DNA of 44,131 bases from Rhodocyclaceae bacterium (GCA_019750575.1 JAIEOJ010000107.1:1-44131), one strand, 5' to 3'; shown: positions 1-8,891, counted from the stretch's first letter. Numbers and translations: made by a program. The notes: generated by a model from the letters alone, not told the origin.

Positions 1-308
1 GTGTCCGGATGGACGCATGAACGAGGCGAATGTATCGATCAGCGCAACTTGGGGGACTTGTCGAAAGTCACTGATTGCGGTCGGAGAAAGTCACGAATTG
101 TTTTCAATGAAAGTGACTCTGGCCACGGCGGCAAGGCGGCACAGGGTTTTGCCGGCGGCCTGCCTGAAAGGCCCTTGGGCCATAAGTAATGAAATTGTTT
201 CCAACTTATGGTGAATGGCATGGCCGTAACAAAGCCGGCGGCTGCCTTGTCGTGCGTAAGAAAGTTCGAGTATGGGTGCGGGCCGGCGGGGCGGCCGCGG
301 ATGGCGCT
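1..308. other. Left-edge stretch without a convincing gene
   Basis: I see no coding region with protein-like composition here. Three related short motifs stand out: GAAAGTCAC at about 63-71, GAAAGTCAC at about 86-94 and AAGTGACT at about 111-118 (opposite orientation). The same half-site occurs as a perfect palindrome, GTGAC-TTTG-GTCAC, between the response-regulator and kinase genes. They could be binding sites of that regulator, but this is inference. Confidence 0.4.
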
Positions 309-1037
309 TCAGTCCTGCCGGTTGCGCAGGGTCATGATGGCCAGCTCGGTGCGCGTGTTGGCGTGGAGCTTTTCCATGATGCGGCTGACATAGTTCTTGA
401 CCGTGCCCTCGGCGAGAAAGACCGTGGCGGCGATCTGCTTGTTGCTCATGCCCTCGGCGATGAGGGCCAGCACCCGGGTTTCCTTGTCGGTCAGCAGGGC
501 CTGGCGCTTTGCGTGTTGCGGGTCCGGCACCGGGTTGCTCTCCGCTGCCGCTTCGTCGGCTGGGGGGCGTGCGTCCGGCATCTGGTTGGCGAGCAGGCGG
601 AACTGGTCCATCACCTTGGCCGCGATCTGCGGGGTCAGGCGCGATTCGCCGCGATGCACCGCCCGGATGGTCTCGATCACCTCGGTCTCGCTGGTGTCCT
701 TGAGCAGATAGGCCTGGGCACCTGCGCGCACGGCATCGAAGACCATGACGTCGGTATCGAAGGTGGTCAGCACCATGACCCGCGTGCCGGGTAGCTGCGT
801 GGTGATTTCGCGCGTGGCCACCACGCCGCCCTTGACCGGCATGTGCAGGTCCATGAGCACCACATCTGGTTGCAGCGCCAGGGCCAGCGCCACCGCCTCG
901 GCGCCGTCGGCGGCCTGACCGACGACTTCGATGTCGGCTTCGGCGGAGATGATGAGGCTCATGCCGCGACGGATCAGGGCCTGGTCGTCGGCGATCAGGA
1001 CACGGATGGGCGGGGCGTCGGCGGGCGTGGTGTGCAT
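309..1037 (-). CDS. NarL/LuxR-family response regulator
   Basis: A 242-aa two-domain DNA-binding response regulator. Residues about 11-125 form a receiver domain with the acidic pair in LIADDQ, the phospho-acceptor Asp63 in VLMDLHMP, the switch threonines in VLTTFD and the conserved lysine in YLLKD. Residues about 178-240 form a LuxR-type helix-turn-helix (TDKETRVLALIAEGMSNKQI and AEGTVKNYVSRI). It is divergently transcribed from a HisKA_3 histidine kinase 111 bp away, the usual partner of this class, so the two very likely form a phosphorelay controlling transcription. The signal is not identifiable. A GTGAC/GTCAC palindrome in the shared promoter region may be its operator. The family assignment is firm and the regulon is unknown. 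Confidence 0.93.
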   Translation of the reverse strand: MHTTPADAPPIRVLIADDQALIRRGMSLIISAEADIEVVGQAADGAEAVALALALQPDVVLMDLHMPVKGGVVATREITTQLPGTRVMVLTTFDTDVMVFDAVRAGAQAYLLKDTSETEVIETIRAVHRGESRLTPQIAAKVMDQFRLLANQMPDARPPADEAAAESNPVPDPQHAKRQALLTDKETRVLALIAEGMSNKQIAATVFLAEGTVKNYVSRIMEKLHANTRTELAIMTLRNRQD

Positions 1038-1083
1038 GGCGTGATTCTACTGTCGGCATGCGGGTAACGCCGGTTTTCGGGGT

Positions 1084-1097
1084 GTGACTTTGGTCAC
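1084..1097. promoter_or_regulatory. Palindrome in the divergent two-component promoter region
   Basis: GTGAC, a 4-nt spacer (TTTG) and GTCAC form a perfect inverted repeat in the 111-bp gap between the response regulator and its kinase. Three matching half-sites lie at 63-118, beyond the 3' end of the regulator gene. Autoregulatory binding by the response regulator is plausible but not shown. Confidence 0.4.
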
Positions 1098-1148
1098 TGT
1101 CTGGCATGACCACATGCACATCCGGGCACCTGCTGTTATCGTGCGCGC

Positions 1149-3020
1149 ATGTCCGGCCGCATCCCCGCGCTTCTGCGCCATTTGAATCCCCGCTACAGCC
1201 TTTCCGCCGCCATCGGCTGGCTGATCTTCGGCCTGGCGCTGACCCTCGCCCTGGTGGCGGCCGCACTGGTGGGGCAGATCGTGCGTGACGGCTTGATCCA
1301 GCAGCGCAGCCTGCGCCTGACCAGCGCCGCCGATCACATTGCCGCCGAATTCGATCTGGCGCTGTCCCTGCGCCTGCAGTCAGTCAGCATTTCGGCCGCC
1401 ATGCTGTCCAACGATATCCGCAGCAATGACCACGCCCGCCTGCAGGGCGTGCTGGCCGACGTGCGCAGAAGCTTTCCCGACATTGTCTGGATCTCGGCGG
1501 CCGACGCCGACGGCCAGATCATTGCCTCCACAGATGCCGGGGTCATCGGCGGCAATGTGTACCAGTACACCTGGTTTTCGCAGGGCTTCATCGTCGCCTG
1601 GATAGAGGAGGGCATGAGCTTTGATCATCCCGAATATGCGCGCACCGGCGAGGGCCGGCGTTTCCTCAAGCTGACGGCCCCGATCAGCGGCGAGGGCGGC
1701 GCCATTCTGGGTGTCGTCGCGGCACGCCTGTCCTGGGACTGGGTGCTGGAACTGGCGCGCGGCATCAATCGCAGCATGAGCGCGGCCGCGCGCGAGGACT
1801 GGCTGCTGCTGGATCGCGACAACGTCATCCGCATCGGCCCGCCCGAGCTGGTCGGCAAGCACTGGCAGGAGAGTGCGCCTGATACCGCCACCCTGGGCGA
1901 TTTCGGCCTCGCCGGCATGTCGCCCGATCTGGCCCTGCATCGTCTGGACGAAGGACGCAGCTACCTGGTGGCGCGGGCGCGTCAGGACGACAACGAGTCG
2001 CTGCAGCAACTCGGATGGCGGGTGGTGGTGATCCAGCCATTGAGCGAGCTGGTTGATCTGTCGACGCGGGTGCAGTGGCAGATTGCCATCATCCTGCTCA
2101 GCCTCGGCCTGTTGGCCGCGCTGCTGGGGCTGTCGCTGGCGCGGCGACTGACGCGGCGCGTGCGCGTGATCGCCAGCTCGGCCGACGATGTGCTGGCCGG
2201 GACCGCCACGCAGATTGCCGTGCCGGCCGGCGAGGACGAAGCGGCACGCCTTGGCGCTGCGCTGGAGCGCCTGCTGCGCACGCTGCAGCAGGAGCGTGAT
2301 GAACTCAAGCAATTGAACATCGAACTGGATCGTCGCGTGGCCGAGCGCACCCGCGAAATCCAGCGCCTTGCCGAAGAGGCCCGCTACTCGGCGGTTGTGC
2401 GCGAGCGCCTGAAAATCGCCCGCGATCTGCACGACACCCTGGCACATTCCATGATGGCCATGCTGACGGAAATCCGCCTGCTCAAGAAACTGGCAGAGAC
2501 CCGCCCCGAAGCGCTGGCGGAAGAGCTGGTCGAGGCGGAGAAGGCTGCGCATCAGGGCTTGCAGGAGGCGCGTGCGGCGATCGCGCAGATTCGTTACAAC
2601 CCGGTGCGCGATGTCGGGCTCGGGGTGGCGCTGCAGGATCATCTGCGCCTGTTCGCCGACCGTACCGGCTTGCGCTGTGATTTCGCGTGCGATCCGGATC
2701 TGGCGACCTTTTCCGAGGAGCGTGCAGAAACGCTGTTCCGCATCGCCGAGGAAGCGCTGCGCAATGTCGAGCGCCATGCAGGTGCGCGCAATGTCACGCT
2801 CAAGCTGCAGATGGCGGGGCAGGGGAATGTCCTGCACATGGGCATCAGCGACGATGGCGTGGGCTTCGAACCCGCCTCAGCGTATCCCGGCCATTACGGC
2901 CTGGTCGGCCTGCGCGAGCAGGCGCAGCTGATCGGCGCGGAACTCGGCATCCTCAGCCTGCCCGGCCAGGGCACCCGCGTGAGCGTGGCCCTGCATCTCG
3001 GCGATGGCAGCGTGACCTAG
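1149..3020 (+). CDS. Membrane sensor histidine kinase (HisKA_3 type)
   Basis: A 623-aa inner-membrane sensor kinase. A transmembrane helix (about residues 18-45) is followed by a large periplasmic region (about 46-310) that looks like a double-Cache sensor, with WISAADADGQIIASTDAG as the first PAS-like core. A second transmembrane segment (about 312-330, IAIILLSLGLLAALLGLSLA) leads into a HAMP linker, a coiled coil and the dimerisation box with the phospho-histidine in KIARDLHDTLAHSM. The ATPase domain has an N-box (EEALRNVERHA), a G1 box (ISDDGVGF) and a G2-like YGLVGLREQA. This layout is that of NarX/DegS-type kinases paired with NarL-type regulators, and such a regulator is encoded divergently next door. 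The ligand is unknown; Cache domains usually bind small metabolites. Start chosen because the first helix follows it directly. Confidence 0.93.
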   Translation: MSGRIPALLRHLNPRYSLSAAIGWLIFGLALTLALVAAALVGQIVRDGLIQQRSLRLTSAADHIAAEFDLALSLRLQSVSISAAMLSNDIRSNDHARLQGVLADVRRSFPDIVWISAADADGQIIASTDAGVIGGNVYQYTWFSQGFIVAWIEEGMSFDHPEYARTGEGRRFLKLTAPISGEGGAILGVVAARLSWDWVLELARGINRSMSAAAREDWLLLDRDNVIRIGPPELVGKHWQESAPDTATLGDFGLAGMSPDLALHRLDEGRSYLVARARQDDNESLQQLGWRVVVIQPLSELVDLSTRVQWQIAIILLSLGLLAALLGLSLARRLTRRVRVIASSADDVLAGTATQIAVPAGEDEAARLGAALERLLRTLQQERDELKQLNIELDRRVAERTREIQRLAEEARYSAVVRERLKIARDLHDTLAHSMMAMLTEIRLLKKLAETRPEALAEELVEAEKAAHQGLQEARAAIAQIRYNPVRDVGLGVALQDHLRLFADRTGLRCDFACDPDLATFSEERAETLFRIAEEALRNVERHAGARNVTLKLQMAGQGNVLHMGISDDGVGFEPASAYPGHYGLVGLREQAQLIGAELGILSLPGQGTRVSVALHLGDGSVT

Positions 3021-3082
3021 GGGGAGCGTGAGCCTTGTCCGAGGGTGTGCCGGCGGCTGTGTGGGTGTAGCGTTTTCCCCTG

Positions 3083-3880
3083 TCAGGGCGCATCGCGCGG
3101 CAACACGCCCAGCGCAGCGAGACAGGCTTTGCCCAGTTCTATGCGTCTGGGTCCATCGGTCAGTTGCGGCATGTCGATGTTCAGGGCGAAGCTGTAGATC
3201 TCGTCGCCTTTCTGCACCCAGCCCACCCACCAGCCGGTGCGCGGTGTCTCGCTGGTGGCCCAGCCGGTCTTGCCGTACAGTGCCCAGTTGCGACCGCCTT
3301 CGAGGAAGAGGATTTCACGCACGCTGAGTTGCACGCTGCGCGGCAGCGGCAGTTGCAACTGGCCGAAGCGCGCCAGAAAGGCGGCCTGCTCGATGGCGCT
3401 GATCTTGAGCGGCCCCTCCAGCCAGAAGTTATCGACGAAGTTACCGACGTCCTGGTTGCCGTACTGCAGCGCGGTCACGCCGGCGCGCATGCGCTGGAGG
3501 CCGGTGCGTCTCGCCAGCTCCTGATAGACAGGCACATTGGAAACCCGGATGGCATCGCGCAGGTTCATGTCCTGTTCCCACGCCTTGAATGCTTGCGGCT
3601 TGCCGCCGTAGGGCAGGACTTCGTCCACAGTCTTGATCGTGCCTGCGGCAAGGCCGATCAGGCTGTTGGGTATCTTGAAGGTGGAGGCGGGGATGTGGCG
3701 GACTTGTGCGCGCGTGCGATTGTGGCCGAGCAGCCGCTTGCCGGCAGGGTCGTAGAGAACGAAGGTGCCCTGCAGGCCGTGCTGTCTGAACAGTTCGCCG
3801 ACCACTTCGCTTTCCTCCCATTCGGCAGCATGGACGGAAAGGCAGAGCAGGAGCGACAGGAGGGCAATCAGCGATTTCAT
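3083..3880 (-). CDS. Class D (OXA-type) beta-lactamase
   Basis: A 265-aa periplasmic serine beta-lactamase. I start it at MKSLIALL, which gives a clean signal peptide (about residues 1-18, SVHA/AEW); an upstream in-frame start adds 26 residues that do not fit export. All class D motifs are present: the active-site serine and carbamylated lysine in Ser66-Thr-Phe-Lys69, Ser114-Asn-Val116, Tyr140-Gly-Asn142 and Lys204-Thr-Gly206, plus the WWVGW segment. Length is normal for OXA enzymes. Hydrolysis of penicillins is the expected reaction; carbapenemase activity cannot be judged. It lies alone between two unrelated genes with no mobile element next to it, so it looks like a resident chromosomal enzyme. 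Some class D-like proteins are inactive or are sensors, but the intact motifs argue against that here. Confidence 0.92.
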   Translation of the reverse strand: MKSLIALLSLLLCLSVHAAEWEESEVVGELFRQHGLQGTFVLYDPAGKRLLGHNRTRAQVRHIPASTFKIPNSLIGLAAGTIKTVDEVLPYGGKPQAFKAWEQDMNLRDAIRVSNVPVYQELARRTGLQRMRAGVTALQYGNQDVGNFVDNFWLEGPLKISAIEQAAFLARFGQLQLPLPRSVQLSVREILFLEGGRNWALYGKTGWATSETPRTGWWVGWVQKGDEIYSFALNIDMPQLTDGPRRIELGKACLAALGVLPRDAP

Positions 3881-4020
3881 GGGGATGGAATTTGTCTGCA
3901 CAGCGCGAGCTTGCCATGAAACCTGATCGCCGTTCTGCCCGCTTCTCGTGATGCGCACTGTTCAGGGGCGGCATAAATGTTGCTGCGTATCGCTTTGTTT
4001 CCCTAGTCCGCCTCCTTCGC

Positions 4021-5322
4021 ATGGACCCTATCGTCTCGAATATCCTCCTTGCAGCCAAGCAGCACGAGATTGTCGAGCTCGGGCACCTGTCGTCCAAGGC
4101 CCGTCTGGTTGGCGTGATCGGGCACCTGATTCATGCATTGCAGCGCGAACGTGGTGCATCGAGCATCTATCTGGCGTCCGGCGGGCAGCACTTCAGCGAG
4201 ATGCGTCAGCAACTGGCCGAGGAGTCGGAGCGTATCGAGAAGCGCCTGCGCGCCGGCATCGATGCGCAGCTTGCCGATGGCTCCTTCGAGGATGCGCGGC
4301 AGTTCCACCTCATGGCCTGGGCACTGCTCGGACTCGACTCGCTGGCGGTGCTGCGCCAGCAGATCGGCGCCCGCAGCCTGTCATCGGCACAGGCGGTGGC
4401 CGCATTCAGTCGTCTCATCGCCGGCCTCATCTCCCTCATCTTCGAAGTGGCGCATGCCGTGCTCGACCCGGCCATCTCGCGTTTGCTGGTCGCGCTCTTC
4501 AATTTCATCCAGGGCAAGGAACACGCCGGCCAGGAGCGCGCAGTCGGTGCGCTGTCATTCGCTTCAGGCAGCAGCGATGCGCGTCACCAGCAGCGCATCA
4601 TCCACCTCATGGAGGCACAGGATCGCTGCTTCACTGTGTTTGACGAATTTGCCAGCAGCGAGGCTCAGGCACAGCTGCGTGACAGCCGCGCGCTGGAAAC
4701 CAGCCAGCGCTTCGACGAGCTGCGCCGCGATCTGCTGCTCGCGACGCCGGGCGCCGCGCTGGATGTGAACCAGAGTCGCGCGTGGTTCGATTGCTGCACG
4801 GAACGACTGGAGCGCATGTGGTCGGTGCAGCAATTCCTCGTCGAGGAGCTGCTGGCGCGCTGCACCGCGCGCATGCAGGCGGCCCGCGCCGAACTGCAGG
4901 ACGTGGAAGGCCTGCTGCAAAGCCTGGTCGAGCACCCGCCGGCCAGCACCTTCCTCGTCGACCGATTCTTTGATCCGGATATGAAGATCGATGTGGCCAT
5001 GAAGATACTGCCGGGCCAGACCGTCAATGCGGGCCTCGGCGATTCCATCGTGGAAGTGCTGCTGGCGCAGTCCGAACGCCTGGCCAGCGTCGAGAACGAG
5101 CTCGAGCAGGCGCGTCGCGCGCTCAACGAACGCAAGTCGATCGAGCGCGCCAAGGGGCTCCTGATGGCACGGCGGGGTCTGACCGAGGATGCGGCCTACA
5201 AGCTGCTGCGCCAGAGTGCAATGGAGCAGGGCAAGCGCATGGTCGAGCTTGCCGATGCCATGCTGGTTTTCCAGGACTGGATAGGCGGCCTCGATCCCGG
5301 AACGCAGGAGAACATGCCCTGA
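4021..5322 (+). CDS. NIT-ANTAR regulator (NasR-like transcription antiterminator)
   Basis: A 433-aa cytoplasmic regulator. Residues about 30-300 form an all-helical nitrate/nitrite-sensing (NIT) domain, starting with the characteristic LIHALQRERGASSIYLASGG. A linker follows, then a C-terminal ANTAR RNA-binding domain (about 365-425, ERKSIERAKGLLMARRGLTE and AYKLLRQSAMEQGKRM). In Klebsiella NasR this combination senses nitrate or nitrite and binds two hairpins in the leader RNA of the nitrate-assimilation operon to prevent termination. No nitrate-assimilation gene or obvious double-hairpin leader lies downstream, so its target must be elsewhere. No clear ribosome-binding site precedes the start. 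Family call strong; ligand inferred from the family. Confidence 0.9.
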   Translation: MDPIVSNILLAAKQHEIVELGHLSSKARLVGVIGHLIHALQRERGASSIYLASGGQHFSEMRQQLAEESERIEKRLRAGIDAQLADGSFEDARQFHLMAWALLGLDSLAVLRQQIGARSLSSAQAVAAFSRLIAGLISLIFEVAHAVLDPAISRLLVALFNFIQGKEHAGQERAVGALSFASGSSDARHQQRIIHLMEAQDRCFTVFDEFASSEAQAQLRDSRALETSQRFDELRRDLLLATPGAALDVNQSRAWFDCCTERLERMWSVQQFLVEELLARCTARMQAARAELQDVEGLLQSLVEHPPASTFLVDRFFDPDMKIDVAMKILPGQTVNAGLGDSIVEVLLAQSERLASVENELEQARRALNERKSIERAKGLLMARRGLTEDAAYKLLRQSAMEQGKRMVELADAMLVFQDWIGGLDPGTQENMP

Positions 5323-5324
5323 GG

Positions 5325-5345
5325 CCTGCCTCAAAAACAGGCAGG
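5325..5345 (+). terminator. Hairpin after the NIT-ANTAR gene
   Basis: CCTGCCT and AGGCAGG form a perfect 7-bp stem with a 7-nt A-rich loop, 3 nt after the stop codon. The following sequence has only a weak U tract, so it is a likely but not strong intrinsic terminator. Confidence 0.5.
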
Positions 5346-5392
5346 GCTTAAATGTTCAATCGAAAGAGCATGCTATCCGATTCGCTCATAGC

Positions 5393-5427
5393 TTATCCAC
5401 AGGGTTGTTCATGCTTTATGTGGGTAA
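5393..5427. promoter_or_regulatory. Inverted pair of DnaA boxes
   Basis: TTATCCACA (5393-5401) is a perfect DnaA box and TGTGGGTAA (5419-5427) is an opposite-strand copy with one change. They are 17 bp apart, and the outer bases extend the match to 10 of 11 positions. The pair could bind DnaA or simply fold as an RNA hairpin. No replication gene is nearby, so a chromosomal origin is unlikely. Confidence 0.4.
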
Positions 5428-5484
5428 GCGTCCCGTACCGCCGAGCATGAGCACAAGGGAAAGTGCGGTCGGCGCTTCAGAAAG

Positions 5485-5527
5485 CAAAAAGGCCAGCAGC
5501 TACGTGACCGTAACCTGCTGACCTTTG
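5485..5527 (-). terminator. Rho-independent terminator of tRNA-Val
   Basis: Read on the minus strand, AAAGGTCAGCAG pairs with CTGCTGGCCTTT (one wobble) around a 15-nt loop and is followed by a short T run. It starts 10 nt past the encoded CCA of tRNA-Val. Confidence 0.75.
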
Positions 5528-5537
5528 TGTGGTGTTC

Positions 5538-5612
5538 TGGTGGGCGGTACTGGGATCGAACCAGTGACCCCTGCCGTGTGAAGGCAGTGCTCTACCGCTG
5601 AGCTAACCGCCC
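5538..5612 (-). tRNA. tRNA-Val (anticodon CAC)
   Basis: A complete 75-nt cloverleaf on the minus strand. It has a 7-bp acceptor stem GGGCGGT/ACCGCCC, a D arm GCTC/GAGC, an anticodon stem CTGCC/GGCAG with loop TTCACAC (anticodon CAC, reading GTG), and a T arm with loop TTCGATC. The discriminator is A and the CCA end is encoded. It has its own promoter upstream and terminator downstream. Confidence 0.97.
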
Positions 5613-5655
5613 GATTGCGGAGAGGACTGATGTCTTTCCGCTATCGAGGGCGCGA

Positions 5656-5684
5656 ATTAGACCACATGTGGCGGTTTTGGTCAA
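5656..5684 (-). promoter_or_regulatory. Sigma-70 promoter of tRNA-Val
   Basis: On the minus strand, TTGACC is followed after exactly 17 bp by TCTAAT, about 44 bp before the 5' end of the tRNA. Both hexamers are close to the -35 and -10 consensus, as expected for a strong stable-RNA promoter. Confidence 0.75.
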
Positions 5685-5757
5685 ACGTGATGCTGGCCGC
5701 ATGCAGTAAAATGGCAGCCTTTCTTGCCTCAGGCCGCTCTGCAGCTGACTTCCCGAC

Positions 5758-7149
5758 ATGACCGTCCGTACCCGTTTTGCCCCCAGCCCCACCGGTTTCC
5801 TGCATATCGGTGGCGCGCGTACCGCGCTGTTTTCCTGGGCCTATGCCCGTCGCCATGGCGGCACCTTCATTCTGCGCATCGAGGATACCGATGTGGCGCG
5901 CTCGACGCCGGAAGCCGTGCAGGCCATCATTGACGGCATGAACTGGCTGGGCCTTGCGCATGACGAGGGCCCGTTCTATCAGATGCAGCGCATGGACCGC
6001 TACAGGGAAGTGATTCGGCAGATGCTCGATGCCGGCACGGCCTACCCGTGCTACATGTCGAAGGAAGAGCTCGACGGCTTGCGCGCCGAGCAGGAAGCGC
6101 AGAAGGAAAAGCCGCGCTACGACGGCACCTGGCGCCCCGAGCCCGGCAAGACGCTGCCCGCGATTCCCGCCGGCATTGAGCCCGTCATCCGTTTCAGGAA
6201 TCCGAGCAGCGGCGTCGTGGCCTGGGATGACCAGGTCAAGGGCCGCATCGAGATTGCCAACGCGGAACTCGATGACTTCATCATCGCGCGCGCCGACGGC
6301 ACGCCGACCTACAATTTCTGCGTGGTCGTCGATGACTGGGACATGGGCATCACCCATGTGATTCGCGGCGACGATCATGTAAACAACACGCCGCGCCAGA
6401 TCAACGTGCTGCAGGCACTCGGCGCCACGGTACCGCTCTACGCGCACCTGTCGATGATTCTCGGCGATGACGGGCAGAAGCTGTCCAAGCGCCACGGTGC
6501 GGTCAGCGTGATGCAGTATGACGACGAGGGCTATCTGCCGGAGGCCGTGCTCAACTATCTGGCGCGTCTTGGCTGGTCGCACGGCGATGACGAGCTGTTC
6601 AGCATGGCGCAGTTCGTGCAGTGGTTCGACCTCGACCACATCACCGCTTCGGCCGCGCAGTTCAATACCGAGAAGCTCAACTGGCTGAACGCACAGTACA
6701 TCAAGGCTGCCGACAATACGCGCCTGGCCGGTGAAGTGATCCGTCGTCTCCAGGCTCAGGGGGTGAGCACCGTCGGCGCTCCGGATCTGGAGCGCGTGAT
6801 TGGGCTGTACAAGGAGCGCGTCAGCAACCTCAACGAGCTCGCCGATGCGATCCACCCCTTCTGCGTGGTCGTGCATGCGCCGGAAGAGGTCAAGGCCCAG
6901 CATCTGAACGATACGGCGCGCGCCGCGCTGGCTACGCTGGCTGCAAAGCTCGCGGCTGTGGATGAGTGGGTCGCCCCCAAGCTGAATGCCGCCATCAAGG
7001 AAACCGTGGCCGAGCATGGCGTGAAGATGCCGGCTGTGGCCATTCCGCTGCGTGTGGCCTTGCTCGGCCAACCGCAATCGCCCTCTATCGACCAGGTGCT
7101 GGAAGTGATGGGGCGGGAGCGCGTGCTGGCGCGTCTGCAGGCCGCTTGA
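5758..7149 (+). CDS. gltX: Glutamyl-tRNA synthetase
   Basis: A 463-aa class I aminoacyl-tRNA synthetase of normal length that charges tRNA-Glu with glutamate in the cytoplasm. The N-terminal Rossmann fold carries the HIGH motif in [19 protein letters not shown], followed by LRIEDTD. The KMSKS motif is present as KLSKRHG at about residue 242. The C-terminal helical anticodon-binding domain follows (about 330-463). The sequence continues to the end of the family without a break, including the usual [11 protein letters not shown] segment. It lies downstream of the divergently transcribed tRNA-Val. Start at the ATG that places FAPSP about five residues in, as in other GltX proteins. Confidence 0.97.
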   Translation: MTVRTRFAPSPTGFLHIGGARTALFSWAYARRHGGTFILRIEDTDVARSTPEAVQAIIDGMNWLGLAHDEGPFYQMQRMDRYREVIRQMLDAGTAYPCYMSKEELDGLRAEQEAQKEKPRYDGTWRPEPGKTLPAIPAGIEPVIRFRNPSSGVVAWDDQVKGRIEIANAELDDFIIARADGTPTYNFCVVVDDWDMGITHVIRGDDHVNNTPRQINVLQALGATVPLYAHLSMILGDDGQKLSKRHGAVSVMQYDDEGYLPEAVLNYLARLGWSHGDDELFSMAQFVQWFDLDHITASAAQFNTEKLNWLNAQYIKAADNTRLAGEVIRRLQAQGVSTVGAPDLERVIGLYKERVSNLNELADAIHPFCVVVHAPEEVKAQHLNDTARAALATLAAKLAAVDEWVAPKLNAAIKETVAEHGVKMPAVAIPLRVALLGQPQSPSIDQVLEVMGRERVLARLQAA

Positions 7150-7270
7150 GTTTTTTCATCCGCATCTGAGCGTCGCCTGAGGCCGCCAGCGCGCTGCTTT
7201 TGCCGGCGACATGCCTGGTCCGGATTCCGGACTGGGTCATAATCGCCGCTAGTCAATCACGAGGTGTGAC

Positions 7271-8341
7271 ATGCAGGACAATCAGCGCTCCGACCGTATT
7301 CTTGCGCTTCTTTCGCTGGCCGTGCTGGGCGGCGGATGTCTGTGGGTCTTGTGGCCCTTCATGTCGGCGGTACTCTGGGCGGTGATTCTGTCATCGGTGA
7401 CCTGGCCGGCCTTCATGTGGCTGGACAGCCGTGTCGGCGGTCGCCGTACGCTGTCGGCCAGCCTGATGACGCTGCTGGTGACGCTGGTCGTGGTGGTGCC
7501 TTTCCTCGGCGTGCTCACCGGTCTTGCCGACAACATCTCGGAATTGAGCCAGATGTTTGCGAGCGTCAAGCAGGAAGGTCTGCCCGACGTGCCGGACTGG
7601 GTTTCCGGCCTGCCGGTGATCGGCCAGAGTCTGCACGACTACTGGCAACAGTTTTCGCATAACGGTGCCCGCCTCATGGGCGAACTGGCCAAGATCGCCG
7701 AGCCCGCGCGCAATGCGGCATTCGCAACCGGCCGGGGCCTGGGGCGCGGCCTGCTCGACATTGCCCTGTCGGTGTTCCTGGCCTTCTTCTTTTTCCTGTA
7801 CGGCGAAGCCATGGCCAAGCGCCTGCGCATTGCCATGGTGCGTCTGGCCGGCCTGCGTGCCGAACATCTGCTCCGAATCGCCCATGGCACCGTGACCGGC
7901 GTGATCTACGGCATCCTCGGTACCGCGCTGGCCCAAGGCCTGCTCGCTGCCTTCGGCTTTGCCATCGCCGGCGTCCCTGCCGCCATGCTGCTGGGCGTTG
8001 CCACGGCTTTTCTTTCGCCCATTCCGGTGGGGCCGCCTCTGATCTGGTCCGGTGCCGCGCTCTATCTGCTCCAGCAGGGCCAGACCGGCTGGGCGGTGTT
8101 CGTCGTGCTGTGGGGCTTCTTCATCGTCAGCACCGTGGACAATGTGATCAAGCCGCTGATCATCAGCCGTGGTTCCAGCCTGCCGTTTGCCATCGTACTG
8201 CTGGGCGTGCTCGGCGGGGTGCTGGCCTTCGGCGTGATCGGCCTCTTCATCGGCCCGACCCTGCTGGCTGTCGGTTATCGGCTGACGATGGAGTGGACCT
8301 CCTTCGACGAGATGCAGCGGGCGCCGGTCGACGGCGACTGA
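7271..8341 (+). CDS. AI-2E family transporter (PerM/YdiK-like)
   Basis: A 356-aa polytopic inner-membrane protein of the AI-2 exporter-like superfamily. About seven or eight hydrophobic segments are visible, with two at the N-terminus (LSLAVLGGGCLWVLWPF; SLMTLLVTLVVVVPFLGVL), an amphipathic soluble stretch of about 85-150, and a C-terminal block containing the family-typical FLSPIPVGPPLIW, DNVIKPLIIS and GVIGLFIGPTLLAVGY. A good ribosome-binding site (GAGGTG) precedes the start, and a CATAAT -10-like hexamer lies about 33 bp upstream. Members have been linked to AI-2 export, Na+/H+ exchange or general permease roles, so the substrate here is open. Confidence 0.88.
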   Translation: MQDNQRSDRILALLSLAVLGGGCLWVLWPFMSAVLWAVILSSVTWPAFMWLDSRVGGRRTLSASLMTLLVTLVVVVPFLGVLTGLADNISELSQMFASVKQEGLPDVPDWVSGLPVIGQSLHDYWQQFSHNGARLMGELAKIAEPARNAAFATGRGLGRGLLDIALSVFLAFFFFLYGEAMAKRLRIAMVRLAGLRAEHLLRIAHGTVTGVIYGILGTALAQGLLAAFGFAIAGVPAAMLLGVATAFLSPIPVGPPLIWSGAALYLLQQGQTGWAVFVVLWGFFIVSTVDNVIKPLIISRGSSLPFAIVLLGVLGGVLAFGVIGLFIGPTLLAVGYRLTMEWTSFDEMQRAPVDGD

Positions 8342-8393
8342 TCGGATCGCAGATGCGCGGTCTCGCAGGAAAGACGGCAGGGGCCCGGATGCG

Positions 8394-8885
8394 CTATCCG
8401 CGGGCTTTGTCTGCCGCAGGGGAATCACTGGCTGCTACCACCTGCCTGAGATAGCGGACAAAGCCCGGGTCCTCGCCATGCAGCAGCTGCGGGAGCAGTG
8501 CGCGGAAATGCGGCTTGCGGCACCACTCGATGATGAAGTCCTCCCACGAGTTCCAGCGTCGCGCCTGCTTCGGTGACATGTTCTCGTCATACAGCAGCAG
8601 ATAGGCGCGTTCGAACAGCGACATCAGCATGGTGAAGATGATGAGCTGCCGTTCCCTTTGTTCATCGTTGAGTCCCTCCACCGCCTCGGTCGAAAAGAGG
8701 CGGAGGTCGGGGTTTTCCAGGGCGATTCTGAGGAAGTCCTGATAGTTGTCGGAAACGAGCTGATACACCTCTTCATCCTCGTTCTCGCGTTCCTTGCGCT
8801 GCTCGTAGAGAAACACGAAGATCGCCAGCGGCAGGCCGACGACGGTGACGATGTAACTCAACAGCTCCCATGATTCCAGTGACAT
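8394..8885 (-). CDS. Unknown membrane-anchored protein
   Basis: A 163-aa protein that I do not recognise. One N-terminal transmembrane helix (about residues 8-26, LLSYIVTVVGLPLAIFVFLY) is followed by a charged stretch (EQRKERENEDEE) and a soluble helical domain rich in aromatic residues (LFERAYLLLYDENMSPKQ; WNSWEDFIIEWCRKPHF). It resembles small single-helix bacterial proteins of unknown function. A Shine-Dalgarno-like GAGG precedes the ATG. It begins 6 bp after the stop of the preceding minus-strand gene, so it is the last gene of a three-gene operon with two small exported proteins, and it converges with the permease gene. The C-terminus is alanine-rich and probably disordered. Confidence 0.75.
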   Translation of the reverse strand: MSLESWELLSYIVTVVGLPLAIFVFLYEQRKERENEDEEVYQLVSDNYQDFLRIALENPDLRLFSTEAVEGLNDEQRERQLIIFTMLMSLFERAYLLLYDENMSPKQARRWNSWEDFIIEWCRKPHFRALLPQLLHGEDPGFVRYLRQVVAASDSPAADKARG

Positions 8886-8891
8886 AAAACC

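Noticed and set aside
91-1266. 391-codon frame overlapping the response regulator in another frame
   Set aside because: It is dominated by Arg/Gly/His/Pro, which is a shift-frame artefact of the regulator gene on the same strand.
5641-7077. Antisense frame of about 478 codons opposite gltX
   Set aside because: The gltX strand has all family motifs. The antisense frame has composition typical of a GC-rich shadow.
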